Part shown: positions 9,262 through 19,980 of the stretch, piece after piece
Layout: each line of letters opens with the position of its first letter
Numbering within the stretch: position 1 is the first letter of the stretch
Assembly: GCF_019059575.1 (NCBI RefSeq)
Contig: NW_024881618.1
Span: 868,001-932,000 of the forward strand
Direction: 5' to 3'
DNA length: 64,000 bases
DNA from: Amphibalanus amphitrite
Lineage: Eukaryota > Arthropoda > Thecostraca > Balanomorpha > Balanidae
Translations under genes and position numbers: made by a program
The notes under the pieces: generated by a model
What the model was told of the DNA's origin: nothing
The model's database searches: none
Seen by the model: the letters and a program-made list of their open reading frames with translations, nothing else

Positions 9262-9303
9262 GGGAGAAATAGGGGAAGATTAAGGGAACCCTATGTAAAC
9301 ACG
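9262..9303 (-). repeat. Inverted arm, right partner of 4619-4660
   Basis: AAATAGGGGAAGATTAAGGG and onward, the near-perfect reverse complement of the left arm. A direct partial copy of the same end (CCCCTATTTGTCGCTTAAA) also lies at about 9060, so this terminal sequence has been duplicated locally. Confidence 0.7.
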
Positions 9304-9946
9304 ACTATTGATGTTTTGCCATTTTATCTCAAACTTTATCCAGAATTCATCAAAGCTGACACACGTTTCAAGAGCTTGAGGACGCGGTGCACACTGGAAG
9401 TTATAATTGTGTGATATAATAAGAAAATGCCAGGTAAATCATTCCTTATAGGTAACAGGCCGTTGTGTCGGTTGAAAGTGTAATTTGTGTGACTAAAAAT
9501 ACGCGTTGCTATTCTACAGCAGTAAAGTCCACGTAGCGTGCTTTTAACACGTGCGTAATCGCACGTTTTCGGCATTACCCCAGCCAGCCATACTTTCATT
9601 TGCAGGCCCATAACTTTTCAACGTGCTGTATAAATTTCAAATAGGCAGCACACTTATGCAAAGACATGCTAAAGATTACTTGACCGAATTGGCCAGACAA
9701 ACGGTAGCATAATGAGTAAAAAATGCAGCTTCAAAGGCGCATGTAGTACAAGGGAAACGTACCTTGAAAACGCTCTTGGCGCCCTCACAGTCGAAGTATT
9801 CCGAATGACGACTCGTAACAAACATACGATAATTGTAGTCACTTAAGCTTCAGAGCATCACTGACAGGTGGCATCCATGTCTTACGGTTTTCGAAATATC
9901 TCGAATTTCGGCTTTGCCCCAACTCCGGCATTGCCCCAACTTCCCC

Positions 9947-10221
9947 TATGGAGTTAATGGCCCAAATAAGGAGAACCGGATTTTTAGAACTTATCCATGC
10001 CTTCAAAACTCATGGAAACGACTCAAATTCTTCAAATTTTGAGTACCCCAGTGCGAAATTCGCCACGACGGGTTGTCGGTCGTACCCCAACCACATTTCA
10101 CACCACTATGAACAATAAATGCACACACTGAAATCGCTATTACCGATAGGCTCATCCAATCAAGTTTCGATAAACCCGTTCATCATCATCTCCTGCGGTT
10201 TCGAACACGCCTGTTAGGTGG
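9947..10221. other. Unassigned spacer between elements
   Basis: No gene or repeat end was recognised between the foldback element and the GC-rich palindrome. Confidence 0.4.
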
Positions 10222-10459
10222 TGCGGTAGACCGCGCCCAAAGCCAGGGCCCCGGTAACGTGAGGTAGCCGAGTCGGGGCAGCGTGCGCTGACCCAAGCCG
10301 GGGCCGCGCGTCCTCCCGGTGTCATGTGATAGCCCGGGGCTGCCCGGGGATGCGGTAGACCGCGCCCAAAGCCGCGGCCCCGGCTTGGGTCAGCGCACGC
10401 TGCCCCGACTCGGCTACCTCACGTTACCGGGGCCCTGGCTTTGGGCGCGGTCTACCGCA
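10222..10459. repeat. GC-rich inverted repeat, 87-bp perfect arms
   Basis: The left arm (10222-10308) begins TGCGGTAGACCGCGCCCAAA and is perfectly reverse complementary to 10373-10459, with a 64-bp spacer. The spacer ends with a direct copy of the first 23 bases of the left arm (10351-10373). Perfect arms imply very recent origin or ongoing arm-to-arm gene conversion. It could be a transposon end pair, a fold-back cloning or assembly artefact, or a cruciform-forming site. No target duplication could be assigned. Confidence 0.9.
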
Positions 10460-11119
10460 GGTGGCTTCTGCTCATACTTTGTGGTGCGGTGGTGGTGCGT
10501 CGGGCCGCGCGCTCCGACTTCGGCCAAGAAAAATGCGTCAGCTGATCATTGTCATTTCTGCCACTTTCATGTGGTGAGATGGGGTCATAACTTTAGAGAC
10601 GGCTGTTTCATATCCATTATTTTACATAAAATAATATTTCAAACCATAAATTAATGTTCGACAGCCAAATTAAAGAAACAATACCAATACAGGCTTACAG
10701 TTTAAATTCGACATTGTGTTGTCTACGATTAGACAGCTGATAACTCATTCCCCTACGTCGTAACTCTATAATGACCTTTGCTTATTGTCACATGTGCGAC
10801 GCATTCGCGATTGTTGCCGACGCCTGTTTGCAGGTCAGCCCACTACAGTTGTTATACATATCGAAAAACCGATAAACTTTTAGGCGAAAAAAAACACTAT
10901 TTTAGGCCCATTTTTGATTTTTTTGCGATATTAGGTAAAAACAGAAGCTTCTTATCCTAGGAAAAATAAAATGGGAAATCATTGGAAGGTGGCATACTAC
11001 CTTTAAAAGGTTTATCTTTTTTTATCATATGGTCCATCCATAAAATGAGTTTTCAGCGTTCCACAACATATAACACAAGTAAAAACAGTTTACCTATCAA
11101 TCCACATGGGCATCAACCA
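10460..11119. other. Unassigned spacer, nothing recognised
   Basis: AT-rich DNA without a supported gene, RNA or element end. Short open frames here lack any recognisable domain. Confidence 0.45.
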
Positions 11120-12011
11120 TTAACCCTCGCCCGCACATGGGGGGTTGCCACCCCAGGTAGTCTTTCTGCTCCGCACTCAACATTTTTTAGAGCCTGATTT
11201 TTCGTAAAGCTGCTCCTCTATCCTTTCTTGATGTCCACTGAAAAATTTCGAGTTTCTGTGGTTTTTAGTTTCGGAGATATGACCTTGTTTTTCAGGTTCT
11301 GTCATGACCCAAATGACCAATTCTCAACATCTTGCGTTGGCTATGGGCCTTGTGAGCTTTTGAAACCTTGATTTCGGCCTTTTTTGCCAGTGTTACCTCC
11401 CACCTATCATGAAACATGTTTTTCGACGATGTACAGATGTCAAGGTCAGGGTCAAGGTCAACCTAGGTCATCGAAAATAATTGCGTTTTAGGCAAGCTGA
11501 AGTTACTTTTCGTGAAGTTTTTTGACTGCATTTTTGGTAAAAGCTTCTCAGATCATGATTTCATGTAATATAGACACAAACAATCGGTGCACACATCAGT
11601 ATACACACAGACATACAAACACATATTATTGACCTTGACCTAACTTGACCTGAAATGACCTCAGCAGCAAAAAACTGGTCGGGTAGTGTGACAAAGAGGT
11701 TCTAGCTGGCTTGGCACCAGAAAACGGCATCGTCATCGGTATGTGATAAGCAGCGCACTTGATATCCAACGGTGACCCAAAACAGCAACATTATTTTAGT
11801 TTGACCTGACCTGAAAGGTCAATGACTGATCTGAGAAGGTAAAACTGGATATCATTGGATTCGTCTCTTCCCAAAGAATTTTTTTGGTCTTTACAGCGAA
11901 GCTCTATCTCCAACAGGAACGAAATGGCGCCGGGGGGTGGCAACCCCCCCCCCCCCCCTCCTCTCATGTGCATTCTAGGATGGGAAAATGGCATGTGCGG
12001 GCGAGGGTTAA
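11120..12011. mobile_element. piggyBac-like non-autonomous element with TTAA ends (copy 2)
   Basis: Starts TTAACCCTCGCCCGCACATG and ends with the inverse CATGTGCGGGCGAGGGTTAA. The subterminal hairpins are GGGGGGTTGCCACCCC near the left and GGGGGGTGGCAACCCC (then a long C-run) near the right. The interior carries many TGACCT/AGGTCA words (about 11450-11470, 11630-11660, 11800-11825). Size (892 bp) and layout match copy 1. No coding capacity. Confidence 0.8.
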
Positions 12012-13261
12012 AGGGAGATAATGACCTTTTTCCACAAAATCTGAGTTAGGACCATTTTCTGACAAAACACAACAAGTTATAATGTAAATTAAAACCATTT
12101 TGCTCAATTCGGTACCTTGCCGCAAATATCTCAACTTGAAGTCACGTTAGCGGGGAGCGCTGCAAATGACCGTTGAATAAGTACAGTCCACAGCAGAAGT
12201 AATGTGGGGTTTCAGTCATGGGTATGTTCTGCTTCTGAAGCTTAGGAACGGTTAACCAGACTACAATGAAACTTTGAATGTAGCTTATATGTATCGTCAC
12301 CCTTGCAGCTGCAACTTTAGCTATTGACATCTTCTTTTCGATCACTCCGCATTAAACAATCGCCAGTCAAAGCCAACCGTTGAGATTGGTAAAACCCTAC
12401 ATTACTTTAGCGGTGGGCTGTACTTACATCACTTTTTGGTACTTGCATGTAATTTTGTAAAATGAGCGTATTCCTTACATTTGATCTTCATCACATCTAG
12501 TTAGTTAATGGTCGTCTATAGTACCTTCAAAAGATATTCATGGTTTGGGGGTGGTTTATGTCTAAATTTACGCAACTATTTTTCCTGTTCATCATCTGAC
12601 GCCATATGCTGCTATTTTAGTAGCAACGACTCAATTTTGAATCGGTCCCGCCGACTGCACAATAAAAGAAGATAGATACAACACTTTTGCGGCATCACTG
12701 AAAAACTTATGCAGTACTGTTATCAAAATTCTCATAACACCGTTCGACAAACCTGAAGTCTTTTTGAAATAAATATGCTTGTATTTTTCGCTTCAGGCTC
12801 TGACGCCAAAATAATGAATTTCGTAGTCGCAATCGCAAGATTTGGCTGCGTTTCTGGCGCATGCCGTTCATTTGTGGCGCAAAATAATACTTGGAAACAA
12901 AGAAGAGTAGGCACTATGTACCCCCGAATTAGAATCAAATTAATTCTAAACCGAATTAACTCTAATTCAAATTAGAATCCTTACAACCAAGCAACGACAA
13001 GGCGATAACATAAACAAAAACCCAAGCTTCGCTGTTTGAAACAAAAGCGCCATATACTGCGACTTTTTTATAGAGAAGGACAACGCATTTCGGTGGGTGT
13101 TACAAGTACTGCAAGTACTGCTTATTTTTTGCAAAAATAAAAACCTTTTTCACATACCAAAATGTGCTAGGAAATTTTCATATTTTATAGAAACTACAGT
13201 AGAAATAGTATAGATGTCGAGTAATTTTTATTTAAGAAAAAAGAAAGCTCATTATCTCCCT
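12012..13261. other. Repeat-derived spacer, no gene
   Basis: The first bases (AAGGGAGATAATGA, after TTAA) recur in inverse at about 13245-13262, so two TTAA elements inserted into, or recombined with, copies of one older repeat. A segment at 12181-12285 has a partner at 17449-17553. Near 12926-12978 lies an AT-rich inverted patch of AATTAGAAT/ATTCTAATT words. No gene is supported. Confidence 0.5.
12181..12285 (-). repeat. Dispersed repeat, partner of 17449-17553
   Basis: Read on the minus strand, this contains CCTAAGCTTCAGAAGCAGAA and ATTACTTCTGCTGTGGACTG, both of which also occur on the plus strand at 17449-17553. The two copies face each other around the TTAA element cluster at 13.3-17.4 kb, either as ends of one older large element or as independent copies. 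Confidence 0.75.
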
Positions 13262-13460
13262 TTAACCCGCGCCCCACTGGGGTCTGCGTTTAACCCGCAC
13301 CGGGCCGGGGGGCGTATTCGCCAATTGTATTACACGAATCGGCCCATCAACTAGCGACATCTCTAGTGCGACGTCATAGCCATCCGCCGCGACAATGCAT
13401 GCATTGAGGCTAGATTTGAGTTGAGGTTTTGCATTGTATATGGCTATCAGACATGTATGT

Positions 13461-13537
13461 GTCGCCGTAGCCGAGTGGTTAGAGTCTGGGTGTGATGGAC
13501 GACAGGTCGGTGGATCGATTCTTGCTTCAGCGGTTCT
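13461..13537 (+). tRNA. tRNA-like segment, degenerate (SINE head or pseudogene)
   Basis: GTCGCCGTAGCCGAGTGGTT is an A-box-type start, and a weaker GGATCGATTCTTGC resembles a B box. Acceptor pairing is poor, so a working tRNA is unlikely. It mirrors the segment at 14516-14587 in the opposite arm. Confidence 0.45.
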
Positions 13538-14515
13538 TTTCTCTTAAAAAGAAGTCGGTCGTAGACGCGCATTTTTGGCCCCTACGTTCGCACGCCAATA
13601 TCGTACGCCCAATAAATCTCTGACAAGTGTTCATCTGATTAAGGAATAAGTTGCAAAAGAACTGCAGTTGCAGTCTATACCTGAGCTACCAATTTTGTTA
13701 CGGCACTGTCGATATTCGTCAAAGTCGGAAGAGCTATTATGAAACACACTCGAATGACAACGGATTCCTGTATTATTTCATCGATCAGATAAGACATGTA
13801 TAGAGATAAATTGACGACAGCCCGCCGTGAGCATGCAACTTAACAACCAGTCCCAAGTTATCTTCATAAACGTCTAATATAAATCTTTTGACTTTAACTA
13901 GATTCCAAGTAAGAGGACTTAGGTATCCCCCTGGCGGCTGAAATGTAAAAGTTAAGGTTAGGGCATAGCTCCTATAGATGACGCTCTGACGGCTGATTGT
14001 CTCGTCCCGTGATTACGCTAACAGCTATGCCGAACTTTTTTTGTGCATGGTGATTCTTACACGAAAAGCTATCTAATAGCCTGCTTACCAGCGTGCGATT
14101 TTTACTTTTTATCTTAGGTTTCGCTACTTTTAGGTACTTTACCTTGCCAAGTGCCCACCTACTTTCAAAAGGTCAGCGCCGCCCCTGTCAATGCTGCGTG
14201 CTATCACCCATTGGCAGTGAGAAATATTGATCAATGAATGGCCATCGCCCAGCACCATTTGTCTTTCCATTGGCTACGTTCGCATAGTATGCACTATGCA
14301 TTAGTGATGTCAATCACAGAAAATCAGAACACCGCTACCAAACCAAATACAAACAAAGACCATTGGAAAATACCGAAACCGAACCAATCGGTTGGACTGC
14401 AAATATCTATCTTATGCAACATATTCGTTAGAAGAATGCCTACGTCTGATTTCTTAGGTGCACGCCGTTACAAATGTATAAAAAACGCACAATGACAGAT
14501 GACACGAAAATCGAA

Positions 14516-14587
14516 GTCGCCGAGTGGATTCGAACCACCTACCTCTGAATCACCAGTCCCATACTCTAACCACTTCGCCACGGCGAT
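14516..14587 (-). tRNA. tRNA-like segment in right arm, anticodon-like GGU
   Basis: On the minus strand: acceptor bases TCGCCG pair with CGGCGA, the A box is TGGCGAAGTGGTTAGAG, the anticodon loop is CTGGTGA (GGU, a Thr-type anticodon), and the T-arm is GGTGGTTCGAATCCACT. Six of seven acceptor pairs and the T-stem form. The D-stem and anticodon stem are poor. It is better preserved than its partner at 13461. The location in a foldback arm argues for a tRNA-derived mobile sequence rather than a host tRNA. Confidence 0.5.
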
Positions 14588-17411
14588 AATGTACCCCATG
14601 TTGCTTAAATGTCAATAACTTAAAACCTAGCTTTAATAGACGCCACCAGGGCGAGGACCGAAAGTATGACGCCACGCTGACATCACTCAGGAGGCAAGCT
14701 ATTGGTTGGCCGATTCGTGTAATACAATTGGCGAATACGCGGCCGGGGGGGGGGGGGGGCAAGGGGTGTTTGAGCCCTGCGGTTTTTCGCAGATATCTCA
14801 AAAACGGCGGCGGCGCCGTTATTGGCACACCTGTTCGTGCATCTTTTCCGCACATGTTGTGAAAATTTCAGACCCAGGTCGCCTAAGGTCAGGTCACCAG
14901 GTCACGCCAAGTGACCTCACCTCAGAAAAAAAGCAAATAAGAATGCTCGTCATAGCTACACCGACTGAACGATTGCCTTAAAACTTTCAGCGGTTGATAA
15001 CAGCAACATTATCTATAAAATGTATATCTCGGAATTTTGATATCGGTGACCCAAGCAAAATTGACCCAAGTCAATTTTGCGGCCTCTCCATTATAAGTCA
15101 AGGGAAGAAAATTGAAAAGCGTCTGTTTTGCACGAACGCTATTCTAGACACTCTCAAACATCGAGATGTAGGTAAAATTAACACACTGAACCGGAAAATG
15201 GCAACTGTGACCCCTCGTTATGTCCCCGAGGTCATCTCAGGTCACAAACAGAATCTAACAGTTTTTCGCTTCTGATAGAGGTGTGCTAGAGCGCTGAAAA
15301 CGCCTTACATGTGTTCGGCTCGACGTTGCAGATCGAGTGATATGCAACATGACCTTTTCCGGTCAGGTCATGACCTTGACCTGAGGTCAAGTTTTCAAGT
15401 TGACCTTTCAAGATCAAATTATAGTTCATTCGACGCGTCTCGACGAGAGGAACACGATGCTGGCAAAAGTAGTCATGGCTCTTTTAAGTCAAAAGTTATT
15501 GCCGAAAAACGCCTTTCGTAAAACGGCTATTTTTAGAGTTGCCCTCTGGAGGCTAAACCGTTGACCTGAGTTCAAATCTGAGAACATTACTCAGAAAGGC
15601 CTGTAAAAGGGCTATCGAATGCGCTTTTCCGCGGCGCTGTAGCTCTATCGGTTCCCGAGATAGCCGTCGGCAGTTTCCAAAATGTTGAAATAGTCAACAT
15701 TTTACCTTTGGTGACCTCTGGTGACCTGACCTTTGACCTGACCCAAAAATGACCGAGTGTTTTCGTCCTTATCTTGGACGTTCTTTCTATTGCCACTTAC
15801 CACGTGTCGCTACGTGGCCCAGGAACCGAGTTAGAAGGGGGATGTTCAGACACCTCCCCCACCCGGCCCGGCGCGGAATCTCGGAGCACCGGCCCGGCGC
15901 GGTTAACAAGCCCTACTAAGGGGGGGGGGGGCTATTCATAGACCCTCCGGCCCCACCCTTCTAACTCCGAAACTACTGGGCCGATCGTCAAAATTCTAAG
16001 AGCGTCTGATAGCCCCGGAAAAAACTGTCGAGTAAAACCTAATTTCATTGACCTCGAGGTCACCGATGACGTCACAGGTCAGATCAAATAAAAAATTATC
16101 GTTGTTTGGCTTGTTCACATCTTGGGCTCTGGCCGCCGTCCTACAAGTCAGATCAGGCTCATTTTTGGTTTACACACTCGTGAACAGCTGCGTTAGATAC
16201 CCTGAGAGTACCAAACTTGTACTTTGATTTTCAGGTCAGGGTCAAGTCATCACCGGTCACGGAAATCTTTTATCATGCATCGGTCACGTGACACATGTTT
16301 TATGATCCTTTTAGGCCATAGATTTCTAATTCGATGTCATTGATGTCTTTCGAGTTCATTTTGAGTTGAATTTAGCTTAGGTCAGGCCACTTTTAGGTCA
16401 AAAAATGTCAAATTTTCAAGTTGGTTTTTCAACAACAAAAAAAGGTGTCTATCAGGCGCAGTTTGAGCTCAGAAACACGATGGTGCTATTTCTATTGGTG
16501 TACGATGTCAAATGCGCACTGAAAATTGATTTGAAAAATTTATAATTGTGAAATATTTGCTATATTGCGTATAACTTGGCCTGGCCTAAGACATCTGGCT
16601 AAAACTTGCTAGAGTGAGTCATAAGCATGCGTTCTATCACATATATTCCGGATGTTTTATGGTCCATTTTACATGACAAATGCGATTATGTGGGTCAGGC
16701 AGCCTTAGGGGCCAGTTTAGATCATATTCTGGTGAAGGTCAGGTCAAGATCAGGTCAAAAAAGGTCAAATTTAAAACTAAATATTTTTGCATAAAAAGGC
16801 ATCGATTCGATTCAGCTCGTCACAGGGAGTCTAATGGTGGTCTTTGTTTTACGCTACTTGGTCTAAATGGTTAAAATTGAGTTCAAAAAATTTACGTCAT
16901 CAATTTTGAAGTTTTTTTTCGCTATAACTTGGCCAAAAAAGGAGGTATCGATCTTACATTTGGTATGTAGATAGAAGAGGGCAGGGACTCATACATTCAA
17001 GTTTTTTTTCAAAATTCGAAAAAATGTTAGGAATTCTTAGATTTTCTCTAAAAAAAAATCTAAATTGGGGGTTAAAATCCCAGTTTTGAAAATACGACAT
17101 AGCAGTTTTGTAGCGCCGTTCATTTCTCTACACGACCACATAAAGAACTTTGAAATTGCTTGTTAACTGTAGATTTTGTGAGCGTTTCAAGATGTCATGT
17201 TTTTTGCTCATTTTTGCTCGAAGATGACCTCAGTTTGACCTCAATAAATCCTGATCTAAGGTGACCTGTGAGTCTGTGACTTGAAATTTTGTGTAAAGGT
17301 GTCAAATTGGTACCCAGGAAGGTACTTAAAATTTGGTCGAGCTTTTCTCTCTATTCAAGAAAAACCACAGGGGGGGGCCAAAATCCCCCCTCCCATCAGG
17401 GCGCGGGTAAC

Positions 17412-18010
17412 CGTGTCAAAATGAATCTGACCAAGGGTGACGATACCTACATGCAAGCAACATTCCAAGTTTCATAGTAGTCTGGCTAATCGTTCCTAAG
17501 CTTCAGAAGCAGAACACACCCATTACTGAAACCGCACATTACTTCTGCTGTGGACTGTACCTAACATTGGTTTTTTTTTTAAGTCGGCGACCCCCCCCCC
17601 CCCTCCGTCAAGAATCCGCGGCGACGCCCCTGAGAAAGGTGTTGCAAAATCCATCTGTGACCTCACTATAATTGCATGCCCAAATTTAATCAACATTCTC
17701 ATTGCTCAGTGCTGTCAATGACGGCAGAATAAAATAACTGGTAGCTGGCCGACCATATGTGGAATCAACATTTTTATGCTCTGTTCCCAGTAAATCAGTT
17801 TTAATAAGTCCACAGTAGGTAGGAATTGGACGCATGCATGCTAGAGTCATGGCCCCAAACTCAAAGTAAAAAGTGGGAACTTGCAGGTAAGGCACCTAAT
17901 GGTGAGCGTCCCCTCCCACTTTTCCAATTGAGACCTTTATCTGCATATTTCACAGCAAATTAAGGTATAAATTTGAGGTTTGCTTATTGTGATGTAGGTA
18001 CCTATTTCCT
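17412..18010. other. Repeat-derived spacer, no gene
   Basis: Contains the dispersed repeat at 17449-17553, then a T-run and a 15-base C-run near 17570-17603. No gene is supported. Confidence 0.45.
17449..17553 (+). repeat. Dispersed repeat, partner of 12181-12285
   Basis: About 100 bp strongly similar to the reverse complement of 12181-12285, including the shared words CCTAAGCTTCAGAAGCAGAA and CTTCTGCTGTGGACTGTAC. Confidence 0.75.
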
Positions 18011-18946
18011 TTAACCCTCGCCCATGTAGGGGGGGGGGGGTTGGTGCAACCCCCCCCCCCCCCCCGAGGTTTTTCTTAGCTACACGCCGAACCGTTTCGG
18101 ATAGCCTGCTCAAATTTTCAGTACCCTTTGGGGCATCCTTTGCGCAACTTTTGGTATTTTTATTTTTTTGTCACGGTCATGTCAGGTCACAGAGTTATGA
18201 CGTCATAAAGGGAACAACCTCCGGCCAGATTTACGCTAAATTGGAGAGTGCTTCACATTGGTATAAATGCCGACTGACCTGACACACTGATGGATTGTTT
18301 TAGAATCACAACTGGCTGATTTGACATTGGCACAATGTCCGTTGACATTTTGAAGGTTACTAAAGGTCAAGGTAAGGTCAGTGACCTCGGTTGACCTGTA
18401 ATGACGTCTTGCACTTATATGCCTTTTCGGGGTATTTTGATGCCCTGAATTCGAGTTTGCTATCCATTTCAGGCATCGTCGGTTGTTTCTTGTAGTTCAT
18501 TTTGTTTTGGGTCAGGGTCAGGTCAGTGACGTCACACGCCTGACGTGACCCAATGCACAAATGACCTTGCAGACTTCCGATGCTCCCAACGCATCATTTT
18601 TAGTTATGACATCGAAATACACACCAAACGATAGAGAATTGATCAAGGATCACGATAGTGAAGGTTTCCAGTCGATATCTCTTACCGTTTTGCCGCAATC
18701 GGCGCGGAAATCTGGAAAAGTTAGATTTCTCCGAAAATTTGACATTTGACCGGTCATAAGTAGGTCAAATGTTCACCTACGACCAAAAAATATACCACCA
18801 ATCGCGAGATCTCGTTGAGAGCAATCCGTTGGTCTTTTCCGCTAAGCTCTACGACGCTCCGTTTTCAAACGCCAGGGGGGGTCGCACCAACCTTCGCCCC
18901 CTGCATGGGCGAAGGTGGCAAAACACCGTTTACGGGCGAGGGTTAA
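18011..18946. mobile_element. piggyBac-like non-autonomous element with TTAA ends (copy 4)
   Basis: Starts TTAACCCTCGCCCATGTAGG and ends GGGCGAGGGTTAA. The left subterminal hairpin has a G-run, TTGGTGCAA and a 17-base C-run (18029-18065). The right one is GGGGGGGTCGCACCAACC followed by TTCGCCCC. A GGTTTTTC word follows the left hairpin as in other copies, and the interior shows AGGTCA/TGACCT words (about 18360-18400, 18500-18550). It encodes no transposase. Confidence 0.8.
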
Positions 18947-19062
18947 TGCATATCCAACACAAACATCAAAGTAGGATCTCGTGTCTCTTTCCATTTCATT
19001 GGAAGCAATTGCCACACCATGAGTGGATTTGTCTAATGTCCATACTTGCGATACATGTCTAC

Positions 19063-19070
19063 ATACCTGA
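19063..19070 (+). repeat. 8-bp target duplication of hAT-like element (left)
   Basis: ATACCTGA, repeated exactly at 20813-20820 on the other side of the element. An 8-bp duplication is the hallmark of hAT transposons. Confidence 0.85.
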
Positions 19071-19119
19071 CAGTGACGTACCCAAGGGGGGGGGCCACGG
19101 GGGCCAAGGCCCCCCCCCC

Positions 19120-19146
19120 CCTGAGCGCCTTCGGCGCTCAGGGGGC
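19120..19146. repeat. Perfect GC hairpin inside hAT-like element
   Basis: CCCCCTGAGCGCC and GGCGCTCAGGGGG are exact inverse copies separated by TTC or less. A stem of 12 or more GC-rich pairs is expected to be very stable. Confidence 0.85.
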
Positions 19147-19244
19147 CCCTCAGGCCCCAGGATATTTTTTAAACACTGGATAAAACGTCTTTTACTCGGA
19201 AGAAACATTGATATTAAAGTTTCATTTATGTGCCCTGGGTACCC

Positions 19245-19980
19245 GAGGGGCTCCTGCAGTCATCCAAGGGCCCCCAGTTTCCTGGGCCCCTGGTCGCCTA
19301 GGGGGCCTCTGGTAGCCGGGGGCCTGGTCTCATGGGGGCCCCTGATAGCCTGTGGCCCCTAGTCGCCTAGGGGGCCCTGGTCGCATGGGGGGCCTCTGGT
19401 CGCATGAGGCCCCTAATCGACTGGGGGCCCCTAGTTGCCTAGGGGGCCCTGATAGCCGGGGACCCGGTCGTATGGGCCCCTGATAGTCTGTGGCCCCTAG
19501 TCGCCTAGGGGGCCCTAGTCGCATGGGGGCCTCTGGTTGCATGATATTGAGGCCCCTGATCGCCTGGGGGTACCTAGTCGCCCAGGGGGCCCCTGGTAGC
19601 CGGGGGGGCCTGGTCGCATGGGGCCCCTGGTTGCCTGGGGCCCCCGGTCGCCCCTAGTCGCCTGGGGGACCCTGGTCGCCTTGGGCCCCTGGAAGCCTGG
19701 GATCCCCTGGTCGCCTGGGGGCCCCTGATCGCCTGAGGGCCGCTGGTCACCTAGAGGGCCCCTGGTCACCTGGGGGCCCCTGATCGCATGGGGCCCCCTG
19801 GTCGCCTGGGGGCCCCCTGGTCGCCTGGGGGCCCCTGATCGCTTTGGGGACCTGATCGCATTGGCCCTAGGTCGCCTGGAGGGCCCTGGTCGCCTGGGGC
19901 AGTGGGGCCCCTAGTCATCTGGAGGACCTGGTCGCCTGGGAACCCCTGGTCGACTGGGGGCCCCTGGTCGTCTGAAAGTA
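19245..19980. repeat. GC-rich minisatellite, about 20-bp degenerate unit
   Basis: The unit is close to GGCCCCTGGTCGCCTGGGGG, with many copies of variable length (about 18-22 bp). On the minus strand it yields fragments of Gly-X-Y type (GDQGPPGDQGPP) that look collagen-like. The frame breaks every few units because unit length is not a multiple of three, so this is a by-product of the repeat rather than a supported gene. Confidence 0.8.

Larger units (their letters stand above)
4360..9946. mobile_element. Composite foldback element with TA flanks, hosting a Penelope element
   Basis: The left end GGGGAAGTTGGGG (4360, after TA at 4358-4359) matches the inverse of the right end CCCCAACTTCCCC (to 9946, before TA at 9947-9948). 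Further inverted pairs lie inside: 4619-4660 with about 9262-9303 (nearly identical over 41 bp), and 4978-5215 with 8668-8887 (best conserved at their ends). The arms make one large imperfect foldback, with about 81 bp of unpaired centre before the PLE inserted. TA flanks fit a Tc1/mariner-like origin, but no transposase is present. A related end lies at 22971. The arms contain no gene. Confidence 0.55.
13312..14745. mobile_element. Foldback element with tRNA-like segments in both arms
   Basis: The left arm begins CGTATTCGCCAATTGTATTA and the right arm ends with the inverse TAATACAATTGGCGAATACG. The outer 33 bp match almost perfectly, and looser similarity extends about 230 bp inward, covering a tRNA-like segment in each arm. 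It sits within the G-rich end of TTAA copy 3. The central kilobase has no gene. It could be a pair of inverted tRNA-derived SINEs or a DNA-transposon foldback that captured one. Confidence 0.6.
13290..15906. mobile_element. TTAA element copy 3, with a nested foldback element
   Basis: The left end TTAACCCGCACCGGGCC pairs imperfectly with the right end GGCCCGGCGCGGTTAA. The sequence is interrupted at about 13312-14745 by a foldback element. After it come a long G-run (14743-14759) and a GGTTTTTCGC word, as in other family members. The interior from 14870 to 15780 is rich in GGTCA/TGACC words. No transposase frame is present. Confidence 0.5.
13262..17411. mobile_element. Possible older TTAA-type element enclosing copy 3
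   Basis: The left end TTAACCCGCGCCCC pairs with the right end GGGCGCGGGTAA near 17400-17411. The right end has the family's usual GAAAAACC word and a G-run/C-run hairpin just inside (17356-17391). The terminal TTAA on the right has lost one T. If real, it was split about 28 bp from its left end by copy 3. Its interior (15907-17400) is again full of AGGTCA/TGACC words. The pairing of these two ends is inference. Confidence 0.4.

Noticed and set aside
14743..14981. Proline/glycine-rich frames over G-runs
   Set aside because: They are produced by homopolymer runs at a transposon end. No conserved domain.
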